From contig CM034136.1 in NCBI GenBank assembly GCA_019914995.1, positions 4,789,270 to 4,853,269 on the forward strand: DNA of 64,000 nucleotides. Reading direction: 5' to 3'. Made by a program: the position numbers and the translations under genes. This stretch comes from Acanthochlamys bracteata. Taxonomy: Eukaryota; Streptophyta; Magnoliopsida; Pandanales; Velloziaceae. How positions within the stretch are numbered: position 1 is the stretch's first letter; the number at the start of each line of letters is the position of its first letter. The notes under the pieces were generated by a model. The model was not told the origin of the DNA. It saw nothing but the letters and a program-made list of their open reading frames with translations, and searched no databases. Shown here one piece after another: positions 37,411 to 48,730 of this stretch.

Positions 37411-39217
37411 TTACATGACATAATCAATATTATCAAGAAAAGCTTCATACTTCGTTCCACTTAACATAATATACACATCCTTCCAGTTCGAAATTAGATC
37501 ACTAGGAGGCTTTCTGTGAATTTTTACTTGCCGGCTCTCTAACTTCCTAATAGGGACACCCAGAAACTCTTGCACATGAGCTAATATCTGTAAAAAAGGT
37601 GGGGAAAATTGTTCAAGAAATGAAAATGAAATACGACATTGTGAAGAAATAGCAAGGTGTTATGTGGACAAAGCAAGTACAGATACCATGTTATTTCTTA
37701 TGATATCCTCATAGTAGAGGATTATGTGATGCACACTATCAAAGAGCTGAAGGCATTCTGCTATACTTTTTTGAGCATTGCTAAGGTTGGACATCAAAAC
37801 CGAAGTGTCAATTATGGGCTTGAATTGTGCCAACACCTCAGCCTGCAGCAATTTGATTGGCACGTGTTACAAGCAAAGGGATATTTTCGTAATAAGAGAA
37901 TAGAAAACATGAGATACATTAGGATAAAACTTTTTAGAACTATGTCTGCTATGTTTCTCTTGAATGTGAATTCAGTTGATTTGTCATTCTAAATAGAGTC
38001 AAAGTTAAACATTGGCATTGAAACGAAAAAAGAGCTATTATGGATAGCTTCATCTCAAGCCATATACTAAGAATAAGAGATCTGTCCTGGAAAGAATGCT
38101 AACTACAACTACTTTTAAAACTGTACATGAATGATTTCACAGATCAAAGTACAGAACATAATAGAAACATAAAGACAGTAAGAACTCGTCTCAAGTGAGA
38201 GATGTAGTAATATTATTTATTTTCCTAAACCAATTTATTATTAAAACATTTTAGTGACTGGGATAAGTGCCTTCTGTGATTTTAGCTGTCAGGCAATAGT
38301 AGTGGATTTTGATTTCACAATGAATATAAGTTTACAAATTTAGAAACAAAAAAAGTGAAATGTGTTAAAGACAAACCATTAGGAGATTAATGCATAGTTA
38401 TATTTGTGTATGTTTGGGAGTGCTTAAAATAAGGAATTTTTTTGAAAATGAGCTTATTAGAGCTTTTTGGAAAACGATTTGATTATTTTTACCTCAAAAA
38501 AATTAATATATATATGGGATAGGATATAGGCGCATGCCATCCTAAAAGGCACATGTGTACACATGCCGGTCAAAAGTAGCCGGCAAGCTCTCCAAATCCA
38601 ATCTCCACCGTTGGATATGAAGAACCATGAGTTGGAAACATATTGATAAAATTTCAGCTCAATCGGAATACTAATCGACCTCCATCGGAACTCTTGTCAA
38701 AATGACATAAACTTTTAAATTTGACAAAAGATATATATTTTGTTTTTGTGTCACTTTGATCAAGAGTTCCGATGGAGATCGATTCGGATTCCGATTGAGC
38801 TGAAATTTTATCAACATATTCCTTACTCATGGTTATTCATATCCAACGGTGGAGATTGGATTTGGAGAGCTCCCCGGCCACTTTTGGCCTGCATGTGTAC
38901 ACATGTGCCTTTAAGGATGGCATGTGCCTATATCCTATCCCCATATATATATATATATATACAAATTTTATAACTTACAATCAATATGTACTTTCCAAAT
39001 TTTTAATTTTTTAAAATACTGCAGAAGGTTTATTAGAAAATGAGCAATTGAAATGAAGTTTTGATAAGCAGTGATAAGCAATGCCAAACGACACCTTCGT
39101 AAATGCTTTATCAGGACAGCAGTTTCGTGTTCAAATTTGTAAGTAAAAACAACAAAATTGTCAAGTGGTCTTGTTTCTTCAGTATATAAGTTACACTGAT
39201 GAAAGTGGATATGTAGA

Positions 39218-39255
<38 letters not shown>

Positions 39256-40297
39256 AGAGAGGCTGACCTCTTCTTTTGAATGGACATGAGACTTGTGCGT
39301 TCCATTCAGCTGCTTTACATATCTATCATAATTATTCGCCAGCTCGGATATCAACCTGCGTAACAGATTCCTCCTAAAGAGGAATATAACAGAGATTCTG
39401 TTCAGTTTGAAATATTCAAGTATATCTCTCGGATAGTCCATAAGACCCTGAAAAGAAGAGAAGTGAGTTATTAATAGATAAGTATCTGGAAATGTTGAAC
39501 ATAATTAGCACAGAAAAGGCATAATAGTCAAGAAATGTAGAAGTGTGTTAAGAAAGTACGACAGGATTTGCTTTCTTAACATTCCATCAGGCACAAAACA
39601 AACATATAAAGTTCTAAACCTATACATGTTTACAGCTTAACATCCAAATGTCATTGAGAACTGGAGGGGAAATCAGTAGAAGTATTGGCAGATGCTTATA
39701 AAATTCATTTTACCTGATTTAGCATCCACTTAAATCCAACAGCTGCCAAACATTCATTTTTTGCAGCACTACTCATCCAGTCTAAGCGGTACACAACATC
39801 CATTGTCCTTAGAATTGATGACACATTATTTCTTCTTTCTTTCACATTGAATATCTCCCCATTTGAACTGATGTTTGGGTGGCTATTCAGCAGTGTCTCA
39901 AACCATCCACTTCCAGATCTTTGCATAGATACAATAACAAAGAACCGAACAGGATTGCACGAGCATTCATCCCTAGTTCAACCCAGAAATTCCATCAGCA
40001 GTGAGCAAACATTAAAACCAATCATATACACTAGGATATGTTGTACCTGATGTAGGTCTTGGGTTGGGGGAAATGGATGAATGAAGTATCAGATTGGAGA
40101 TGTGAAGCACAACGAATTCCTCCATATTTTGCAGAAACAGCTACATCCTCCAGATTTGAATTTGGTGCAAACTGCTTCATACAGATTGAGAAGATATATA
40201 CACCAAAGAATGTCACAAAGAGAGCAAGAACCACCCTTAAAGGAATAGATTGTCGCTTAAGGGCCTTACACAAAAATGCATTCTGCAGATTTACCAT
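37411..40297 (-). CDS. Sulfotransferase-like P-loop protein (At2g15730/At4g34420 type)
   Basis: Type II membrane protein related to NodH/carbohydrate sulfotransferases that would use PAPS in the Golgi. The substrate in plants is unknown to me. Coding exons: 40047-40297, 39714-39972, 39268-39447, 37687-37842 and 37411-37587, giving 340 residues, close to the Arabidopsis relatives. Features: one hydrophobic helix at about residues 22-40 (VVLALFVTFFGVYIFSICM); FPQPKTY; CxC motif; 5'-phosphosulfate P-loop-like SMQRSGSGWFE (99-109); NGEIF; KWMLNQ; 3'-phosphate region FLFRRNLLRR (192-201); NGTHKSHVHS; ILYYED; ESRQVKIH near the C-terminus. All introns have GT/AG ends in frame. The start ATG 40297 is inferred: only a few residues precede the conserved core, and a 5' untranslated exon lies upstream. 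The 1.4-kb third coding intron contains a MITE. Confidence 0.88.
38516..38942. mobile_element. MITE-like inverted-repeat element in a TA tract within an intron
   Basis: Begins GGGATAGGATATAGGC and ends GCCTATATCCTATCCCC, with TATATA tracts on both outer sides. The halves pair almost throughout (GGCACATGTGTACACATG against CATGTGTACACATGTGCC; CTCCAAATCCAATCTCCACC against its complement; ATCCAACGGTGGAGAT). No coding capacity. It shares interior motifs with 5626-6004 and a terminal motif with 53709-56424. Confidence 0.88.
39212..39260. repeat. Compound (GT)n(GA)n microsatellite at a splice donor
   Basis: About 14 GT units are followed by about 10 GA units on the + strand. In the sulfotransferase-like transcript they read CT then AC repeats starting seven to eight bases after the GTCAGC donor at 39267. 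Confidence 0.9.
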
Positions 40298-41932
40298 TAA
40301 TGATAACAAACTACCTAATGAATCAGAAGCAGAACTTCAAACTATGGCAGCTAACTTGGCCCCTGATGTGAATAACATATTTTGTGTGCTAAGATGGCAG
40401 AATACTCCCAACTTTCTCATGCTCTAAGCAGTTTGTCGGAGTTGAGCTTAAACATTGACCTCAACATCTAAAGTCTCCAGTATGACCATAGGCACGATTC
40501 AAGATGGATCTGAATTGTGGAATCTCAAATTTTCAATTGTCCAACATGGCCAGAACCAAAGCTGAGACAACAAACCCATTGTAAGCAAAGTGCAAACAAA
40601 AGCATGTTAACTGGAACATAGTCCTCAGAGCTTAAACATATATAAAGCATGTCATAACCATCCTCGGGGAGCAAAAATTCAAGCAAAAGTGGGATAAAGA
40701 AGACACCCAAACTCAACAAGGTATGTTTGTAAATTGATGTTCAAAGATAGTTAAAGAGTTATGATCTCCAGCATTTTGGGAGATACTGCACTTGCTACTA
40801 TCATGTAGGTGAAATTTGATTAAGTAGTACTTTGCCAATGATCTATCTTGAACTTAATTTGGAACTTCAGCCGTGCATGTGTGTCCCCATCATCAAATTC
40901 AAAGTTATATAAGTCAGAACAGTATGTGACAATATTGAAATTGGAATAGCTTGCTCATTAATAGACAGCACAATGCTTGCAGAAAGTGGGATATTCTCAA
41001 CCATCTATCTAATAAACAGAAGAAGACAATGCATAATGCTATTGAAGATTTACTATAAAATCATGCCATCGCAATTTTCCAATTGAAGAAGAAGGCCGTC
41101 TGTGTTGGTTTGGGCATGAAGGAAGCCCCCAACGCCACAATAGCCAGCTTTTATGCTAATAGTGATATGAGTTCAAAATCTTAGATGACAACATGGGTAT
41201 GTTCCGGTTTCCAATAAATCGATTATCATGGATACAGGGAAAGCTGCTGATGTTATTACTACATGAAATTTGTTAATAATTTCCATCATCGACTGATTGA
41301 GCATATTCTGAGTTCAAGGTTGATGTTGTCAAACTGTATACAAGAGAACTGATAAAAAGAAACATACAAGCCCAAGTTTGCAGGGGCAATAATCAGAATT
41401 TCATATGCATGAAAAGCAAACGAAATATAGACAAAAGAAACAAGCATAATGAGCGACTAATTTGGTTATCAAGCTATAGCATTTCAAATAAATACATCTG
41501 CGAAGAGTTTAATGGGTCAGATTGTTAGTCGATTTTGATGTATAGATCACATAATCCATATTGTCCTAAGTGTCAACGGCAAAACTTTCCTGGAATTTCA
41601 AAATTTTGTTGCTGTATAACAAAATAAATAAAGCAACTACATTTGTAATACTGTAAACCTTCCTAGGAAGTACGCTTGGAAATTTAGGTAAAGTAAGCAT
41701 GCTGAGAGGAACTTCAACCGTTGACATTCCAGCCAACCTGTGACACACCAACTATCGATCACCCAAATAACAAACCACCAGAGCAAATGCAGCCTATAAA
41801 CAAAATACTCGACAAAATTCCTAACCAAGAAGCAAGAAAAACCAAACTACAAATTTTAAACACTAAAATATCAAAGAAAAAAGAAACCAACTAAGGTAAT
41901 TAACAGGTATTTAGAAGATCACCTGATCTATG

Positions 41933-42050
41933 TCCAAGTTAACACCATTACAGACAAAACGATAAGAGAGTCAGCGAGAGTGAGAGAGAGAGAGGAGTTG
42001 AACTGTTGGAGAAGAAGCTCAACGGAAACGTGGAGGGAGGCAAGAAAACT
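41933..42050 (-). other. 5' untranslated exon of the sulfotransferase-like gene
   Basis: The leftward strand is CT-rich (CTCTCTCTCTCTCACTCTCG) and ends at GATCAG|GTGATC with the donor at 41932. It contains ATG-GTG-TTA-ACT-TGG-ACA-TAG, a six-codon upstream frame. No in-frame ATG joins it to the downstream coding exon, so it looks untranslated. The boundary of its 5' end is a guess. Confidence 0.45.
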
Positions 42051-42302
42051 TGGTAAAGGACAGTGCCTGTTTTGGTATGAAAAAAAAAAAAATTTAAAGC
42101 AGGCAGGCGTTGAACAGAGCGAAGTCACGTGTTTTGCGCCGGTAGCACGTGATGGTGCTGTCAGTGAAATTCACTCAGGAGTCGGGAATTGGGTACCCGA
42201 ACCAAAATAAAACTAAATTTATTTCCACTTGGAAAATTAAAAAACAAAGACATGACGACTTTATAGTTCTTAAACACATACAATTTAAAATCATTAAAAC
42301 TG

Positions 42303-42506
42303 TTAATGGCGTCGGACGAAGAAGTTGACAGCTCCGAAGCCTCCGATGAGCTCTTCAGTTCGCTTCGCAGTGAGAGGATCTTTGTCGACGGCAAACTTGT
42401 TGACGTAGAATGAATGATCAATTCTTTCAACGAAAAGCAGCTCTACGTCCCAGCCGGATACCTCCTCCGTATATCTCTTAGCCTTCACATCCTGAGCACC
42501 CATCAT
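42303..42506 (-). pseudogene. Mini-carboxylesterase: gene ends joined, middle deleted
   Basis: A 67-codon open frame starts MMGAQDVKAKRYTEEVSGW and continues directly with DVELLFVERIDHSFYVNKFA, ending NFFVRRH. These match residues 1-19 and 310-354 of the intact esterase at 45735-46799, on the opposite strand 3.2 kb away. About 290 codons, including the oxyanion-hole HGGG, the nucleophile Ser and the catalytic Asp, are absent, while the catalytic-His segment remains. The join preserves frame and there is no stop. It cannot fold as an alpha/beta hydrolase. The 3' part has a three-residue insertion (GFGAVN region). Confidence 0.85.
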
Positions 42507-42732
42507 GGCGTGCTAGCTGATGCAATTCAAGTTATTAAATGTTAAATTCTATACAAGGATTGCGCAGTGACAAATGGGTATAGTTCTGGATAAAATTAAA
42601 TTGATATTGACCCAAAAAATCAGTAAAAAATACATAAGAGAAAAAGCTAAGGCCCTACTTGGATTCTGCCGAAGAAAAAATACTTTTAGAAAAAATAAGT
42701 ATTTTTAACAAACTTGCTATTCTTCTAGATTT

Positions 42733-42736
<4 letters not shown>

Positions 42737-42780
<44 letters not shown>
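42737..42780. repeat. (TA)n microsatellite
   Basis: About 19 uninterrupted TA units, then TTAATATATATAT. A tract of the kind in which the inverted-repeat elements elsewhere in the window are found; this one shows no insertion. Confidence 0.9.
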
Positions 42781-44010
42781 TATATATAATCTATAATTTT
42801 TTTTTTAAATTAAAATATTATAAAGAATTTTTATGAGCTTGAAAAGAGAAAAAATATAAAAATGAAGGGAAAGTAAAGCTAAACAGATCCTAATCTAATT
42901 ACTAGTTGCCTTTTTCTTAATTACGGGCAGCCAACAAGAGCTGAGCTACTTAAACTGTGTTTATTAAATTTTTTTTAAACTTTATTTTTAAAACTTACTA
43001 TTAATATAAAAATTATATAAAACTTATTTTTTATTAAAATATTTTTACTTTTTAATTAATTTTTTAATTTATTTTAAAAAATAAAATTATTTCAAAATAA
43101 ATACAGCCTTTAACTGAACTGAAATTGGATTCTACCGAACTCTTATAACTATCTTTTCTCACTACGCTACAGTCTTGTACTACTTGTATTGCACTGCACT
43201 ACTGCTCTCTGTACAGTTGAGTAGAACTAATTTTCAGTCAAGCTTTCCCATGCAGTCAAAATTCTTACGACCAAACTAACTTATCTGACAGTGGTCGTGC
43301 CGTCGCCTAATCCTCCGCCGGTAGGTTCAGCATTAAACTTTCTATGGGTAGACGGAACTTCAATAAGATTTAGAGTGTATTTCTTTTAATCCAAAAAGTT
43401 ACTTTCTTTTATTTTTAATAATTTATTTTTAAATACAAAAAATATAAGAATTTACTTTCAACTTATTTTTAATTACAAATAAAATTTAATCTATATTATT
43501 TTTAATAACTCAGTTTTAAGAACTTATTTTAAAAAAATTTACTTTCAAAACTAAAAGGACGCATAATTGATGTAGCAAAACATACGAGCAAAAATTCGTT
43601 ACCATAACACCTTCCCCAAGCCCTACAACATTACTGTGATCTTGAGAGATCTCCCTACTTTCTTGTTTCTCCTAAATACACATGCGAATTATCCAAAAAA
43701 TAATTTATTAATTTTTTATTTTATATTTAAAATAAATATTTTATAAATTTTATTTAAAATTTAAAAATATAAAACAATTTATATTAATAAAAATTTTATT
43801 ACATAATTTTATTAGTTTTGAAATTAAAATAATAAAAATACTTATCGAAATAAAAAAACCAAAACAAGCAATCAATATAGGACTCAAGCCAGTGACACTC
43901 TTTCTCACAAAGAATCGTGGATAAGCATCTCGTCGGATATTAGAAAAACAAAATTTAGAAGATCCAGATGCTATAACAGATACAATTGGGTAAGGCTGCT
44001 TCAAAATTAG

Positions 44011-44215
44011 TTAAACGATGATATAAGGAAATAGAGAATGTTGTGTTGAGTTTTTCCGAATTCTTTCATGGTAATACCTGGAAATTTTCCTCCATGGGAA
44101 CGTATATTACTTAAACGATGATATAAGCAAAATAGAGAATGTTGTGTTGATTTTTTCCGAAGTCTTTCATGGTAGGTAGTACCTGGAAATTTTCCTCCAC
44201 GGGAACGTATATTAG
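44011..44215. repeat. Tandem duplication, period about 100 bp, two copies
   Basis: Both copies begin TTAAACGATGATATAAG (44011 and 44111), continue AGAGAATGTTGTGTTGA, TTTTTCCGAA, TCTTTCATGGTA, ACCTGGAAATTTTCCTCC, and end GGGAACGTATATTA. They differ by a few substitutions and a short GTAG insertion in the second. Confidence 0.9.
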
Positions 44216-44589
44216 TCATGTACGACTCCAGCTAGTCTAAGGGCGTTTCCAAAATCCGAAAATTTCGTTCTCTCTAATAAAATTTGAAATTCCAAAAACT
44301 TTACATATCTCAGTTATATATTAAATTAAATATTAAATATTAAAATTTTATTAGTTTAATTTTTAGATCCATTTTTTGTTATTTATTTATTTCTAAATAA
44401 AATTAAAATAAAACAATTAAATTTACTTAAATTTATCTTCAAAAATTTTTTATTTATATAAACTGACTTCTGCGATATTAATTTTTATGCTTTCAAAACA
44501 CGCGCTAAGTGTTGTCTTAACGTCTAAAAGTCTTAATTTAATTGTAAATGTCCCAGCTACGGGGGCAAAGCATTTGACTTGACTTATTA

Positions 44590-44833
44590 GGCGTTCGGCG
44601 TAGCTTTTCAAGCGCAACTTATGCATTTTTTTCTATTTTATATTTTTTAATATATAGTTTATAAATATATAAAAAATTAGAAAGTATAAAAAAAATTTTA
44701 CAGAATAAAATTTTTTTATTATATATTTTTATTATTTTTTAAAAATAAAAAAAATAAAATTTATTTTTAAAAAAAATAAAAATATTTTTATTTTTAAAAA
44801 ATTTTTATTTTATAGGCACTTTCAAACGCACCC
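44590..44833. mobile_element. Tourist-like MITE with TTA target duplication
   Basis: Left end GGCGTTCGGCGTAGC and right end, in reverse complement, GGGTGCGTTTGAAAG. TTA flanks both sides exactly (44587-44589 and 44834-44836). The interior is nearly all A/T. Size and duplication fit PIF/Harbinger-derived MITEs. Confidence 0.7.
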
Positions 44834-45637
44834 TTAGATTGCTAAGAAAACGTTAAGAAAATTACGAGATAGATTTTATTCGAGTTGCTTGGCAAATCAT
44901 AACTATCAAGTTGGAAGATGGCCGCCAGGAATAAATCGCTATTTGACTTAGCTTTTTTTCCCAATTTTTTTCACTTTTGATAATATATTTTATTAAATTT
45001 ATTAAAAATTAAAAATATATAAAATCTATACGTCACAAAATTTATTATTAACTTTTAGATCAAAATAAAATTTATATTTTAAAATAAAATAAAAATATTT
45101 ATTATTTCAAAAAGTTTTATTTTATATACAACTCTACTTCTTACTAATGGTGAGGTCAGCCGGTTCCGCGAACAAGGAGGCCTTGATTCGGCTGAAACTC
45201 CATGGTTATCTAAAAAGTTGACACGAAATTTGTTAAGCAATGAAGGCAAAGTGTGGGTCCCACTTCTTATTAGTTAAGCAAGTTGAGTTAGAAAATGCAA
45301 TCCACGTTCTGGTTTGGTTTCCATTAGAAGAGAACAGAAATCAAGTGGCGTAACGTCTGGTTTGGTTTATTAGAAACTACAATCCACATTCTGGTGCATG
45401 AACGTAAACATCAAAACTTCATTTGCAAAATACCTTGACTAAAGTCCTCCGCGTTCAAGTGAAAATACCAAGGACTTCCAGGAAATCATCCTCGAGTCTT
45501 TTTAATTTGTGGATGATTCTTTTATATGTACCAAATACACGCGACCAACGACATAGTTTCCTCGAAGCAGTTGGGAATTATTAGCTCAACTTCTCTACTA
45601 CTATTACTACTTAATTAGTCAGTTCCTCAACTTCAAC

Positions 45638-45645
45638 TATAAAAG
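45638..45645 (+). promoter_or_regulatory. TATA box of the carboxylesterase gene
   Basis: TATAAAAG, 97 bp upstream of the ATG at 45735, predicting a transcript start near 45670 and a leader of about 65 nt. Confidence 0.65.
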
Positions 45646-45734
45646 CGTAGTAATGCCTGCACTCCTTGGATCCCCGGCAGTTACTGGTTAATTAAGAAAG
45701 TAAGAACTGAGAAGCATCCGTTGGCTTAGCCAAG

Positions 45735-46799
45735 ATGGTTGTTGATCAGGAGATGAAGGCCAAGAAAGTTGTGGAGGAGGTCTCCGGCTGGCTTCGAATT
45801 TTCGAAGACGGTTCTGTCGAACGGAAATGGATTGGTGCACCGGAAATTCTCCCCTTCATTGCTCATGTGCCGCCGCACGATGACCCGCGTGATGGCATCA
45901 CAATTCACGACATTGAAGCGAACGGACATCACCCTTTGCTCCGCGTCTATCTCCCTGTCGTTGAATCAGAGATGGAACAGAAGCCTTTACCAGTGCTGCT
46001 CCATTTCCACGGCGGTGGCTTCTGCGTGTCTCATCCTGCTGAAGTCGGCTACCACCACTTTTATTCCCGCTTAGCTCGAACTTTTCCTGCCGTTGTAGTT
46101 TCCGTAGTGCTCCCTCTTGCTCCTGAGCACCGTCTACCTGGAGCAATTAACACCGCGTTTGACGCTTTGCTCTTCCTTCGGTCCCTCGCCCGTGGTGATG
46201 AAATTTCTGTAAAGTCTGGGCAAGCGGTGAAGCTTCTAAAGAAGGCAGCCGACTTCTTACACGTATTCATGATCGGAGACAGTTCCGGTGGGAACTTGGT
46301 GCACTTGGTAGGAGCACGAGCGGGAGCAGAGGAAGAAGCGTATCCAGGATTCTGGGCGCCGATGCGAGTTGCTGGAGGCATAGCACTGCATCCAGGTTTC
46401 GTTCGTGCACAGCGAAGCAGGTCAGAGCTAGAGTTGAAATCTACTTCTCCATTCTTCACTCTTGACATGCTGGACAAGTTCCTGTCCCTGGCACTTCCAA
46501 AAGGCGCCACCAAGGATCACCCGTACACTTACCCTATGGGGGAGACGGCACCACCTCTGGCAGGAGTGCCATTGCCGCCGATGCTGGTGGCGGTAGCGGA
46601 ACTAGACCTGATTAGAGACACAAATATGGAGTACGTTGAGGCCATGAAAGCTGCCGGCAAGGACATAGAGCTGCTGTTCGTGAAAGGAATGGGGCATTCG
46701 TTCTACCTCAACAAGATAGCCGTCCTCCACGATCCCCTCACAGCTCAGAGAACTGAAGAGCTCGTCCGAGCGATCAAGGACTTCATCCAGCGCCATTGA
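45735..46799 (+). CDS. Plant carboxylesterase, GID1/HSL-like alpha/beta hydrolase (CXE15-like)
   Basis: Single-exon 354-residue enzyme of the plant CXE family, hydrolysing carboxylic esters. Family members act on xenobiotics, acyl sugars or hormone-like esters, and Arabidopsis CXE15 is reported to cleave strigolactones. Visible: KKVVEEVSGWLRIFEDGSV start typical of the CXE15/17 group; HGGG oxyanion motif at 92-95; LAPEHRLPGA; nucleophile elbow GDSSGGN with Ser183; AELDLIRD with likely catalytic Asp291; GMGHSF with His321. The triad is complete, so it is probably active. ATG 45735 is the first ATG after the TATA-derived leader. A deleted inverted copy lies at 42303-42506. The exact substrate is not inferable. 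Confidence 0.95.
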   Translation: MVVDQEMKAKKVVEEVSGWLRIFEDGSVERKWIGAPEILPFIAHVPPHDDPRDGITIHDIEANGHHPLLRVYLPVVESEMEQKPLPVLLHFHGGGFCVSHPAEVGYHHFYSRLARTFPAVVVSVVLPLAPEHRLPGAINTAFDALLFLRSLARGDEISVKSGQAVKLLKKAADFLHVFMIGDSSGGNLVHLVGARAGAEEEAYPGFWAPMRVAGGIALHPGFVRAQRSRSELELKSTSPFFTLDMLDKFLSLALPKGATKDHPYTYPMGETAPPLAGVPLPPMLVAVAELDLIRDTNMEYVEAMKAAGKDIELLFVKGMGHSFYLNKIAVLHDPLTAQRTEELVRAIKDFIQRH

Positions 46800-47692
46800 G
46801 ATGGAGCTCTAGTCCAAAAATTGTAGTCATTAAGTTTGTATTATTGTGCTTAGAGTGAAGCATAATATTCACTGTTTTGCATCTGATAAGTTTGAAGCAA
46901 AATTATTAAAAAAATATTGTGAATTACTAAATTGCAATAATTTCAGAAAAAGCATATGTTAGCAATGAAATCCTTGAATTTTTTCTTCTCGTATAAAGAT
47001 CTGATCTCTTTAAAAATGAACACAAAAGAAACAAAGTCTCAAAGAGGCATCATCTACGAGACTACGACCGGAAACAGTAATACCATCTATTCAGTGCTCA
47101 TAAGCTCATAGCGAGCTTATTGAACTCCAATTAACTTAATGTTCTTTTTAAATCAATTAACAATGAGAGAAGTAAGTCCAAATTTTTATAAATATTATTT
47201 TAAAACTATTGACAATCAATATAGTATAAAATCTTTCACAACATCTGTTCTTCAGCTGAACGATTAAGTGAAATGATGCGGGTTATTTGTACTTTAATGA
47301 ATTTATTTGAAGAAAACTATGCTTTGAAATAAATTGAGCTACTTTTTCTATATTAAGTGGATAATTATTTTTGAATAAAATGAACTATTTGTTCTTAAAT
47401 AAAGCGATTTATTTATTCTAATTAAGGCAGACTATGAATATGGGACTAAATTTTTTTTCAAAATTAATTGACAGTGAGATGAGTGAGCCCAAATTTTTAT
47501 AAATATTATTTTATAACTATTGATAAATAATATGAGACTAACTTTTGTTAACATATATTCTCGAACGGAATGATTTTTTTTTGTAAATTGATGCAGTATA
47601 TTCGTCTTGTAATAAACTTAAATGAAGCGGAGTATTTATCTTAAAATGAACTAGACTATTTTTTCTATAATGAAACGGACAACTGTCCTTAA
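46800..47692. other. 3' flank of the esterase and TRIM-like repeat copies
   Basis: The first about 100 bp is probably the esterase 3' untranslated region. Two TRIM-like blocks follow (about 47150-47240 and 47445-47560; GAGTGAGCCCAAATTTTTAT with CTATTGATAAATAATATGAG). The second continues across the insertion at 47693-52515 and resumes at 52516. Confidence 0.55.
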
Positions 47693-48548
47693 GGAGCTAT
47701 TTGGCTGAGCTGAAAAGTTTCTAATTTTTATGAAAAAGTAATTTTTTTGACATTTTTTGAAAAAAATAGCTGTAAGTTTTTTTTGAAAAAGAGCTATGTG
47801 TTTGGATAAATTTAATTTTTTTTTATAAAAAAAGTTAAAGAAAGTGTTTGGCAAAGAAACTAAAAAGCTGAAAAAGAATATGAAAAGACTGATATATTCT
47901 TTCTAATACTATATATATATAATTTATAAATATATTTATTAAGTTAATTTTAAATATATAAATATATTATTATTTGTATATGTAATTATCATTGTGTGCA
48001 TCATATTACAAAATTACACTTATTTACAATAACACTATTAAGTATATATTATAAACATGCTACAATTTCATTATAAAATGCACTACTTTAATAACAACAA
48101 TAAATATATTATATCATATAATTATAAATATGCACTATTCAAATATGGCACTTGCCAATCAATACAGATTATATCTTCACAAGAGAATGCAAAAACAAAA
48201 CAGATCAAAAGAAGCCCTTATAAGCCAAGTTGTACATACAGTGAAAAATCTGAATAAATATTACCAATTGTATGAAGTTTTTTTATAGACATCCAATAGA
48301 TAGATTAGTCTTGAAAACAATCTTAAAAAGCTAGCTGCTGAAGTCAAGATGAAAAACAAAATTTGCTAACAACAAAAAATCTACTTAGTGACAAAGTTGA
48401 CAAAATTGAATTATTGCAAGATTGGTATGTTATCAGCTTCAAACCAAGATTATAAGTCTTGCTAATAGTACAATATCCAAATGTCAAGTACTTAAAAGGT
48501 AGAGGTAATATAGAACAAAGCAGCCTCTACAGAAAGGCCGAAAAGAGA

Positions 48549-48730
48549 CTATGAATCAAAAGAAGCTTCTGAATGACTATTAAGAATACGAGACATAAGC
48601 TTAGAGATCTGCAGGATAGCATTCTGAACCTGACCATTATTAGACTTAACCGGTCCAGTCCATGCAAGTGTTTGTAAGCCTACTCTGTATTCAGTTGATC
48701 GCTTCAACTTCTTCGATGTTGATAGCACTC
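48549..48730 (-). pseudogene. Unidentified C-terminal protein fragment inside the 4.8-kb element
   Basis: About 59 open codons end at a TAG at 48549. Pieces read STSKKLKRSTEYRVGLQTLA, then WTGPVKSNNGQ and ILQISKLMSRILNSHSEAS. Composition is protein-like and a polypyrimidine/AG acceptor-like context precedes it. I do not recognise the family. It may come from the same donor gene as the AAA-ATPase fragment or another one. Confidence 0.35.

Larger units (their letters stand above)
42800..45637. other. Intergenic region with MITEs and a tandem repeat
   Basis: AT-rich DNA between the mini-esterase and the intact esterase. It holds eroded MITE-like stretches near 42960-43120 and 43370-43570, a 100-bp tandem duplication at 44011-44215, and a well-bounded MITE at 44590-44833. 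No gene supported. Confidence 0.5.

Noticed and set aside
44011..44215. CRISPR-like repeats
   Set aside because: Only two long tandem units without spacers in a plant nuclear sequence.
46061..46513. Long minus-strand frame under the carboxylesterase gene
   Set aside because: It is a shadow of the conserved esterase coding strand, which has a complete catalytic triad.
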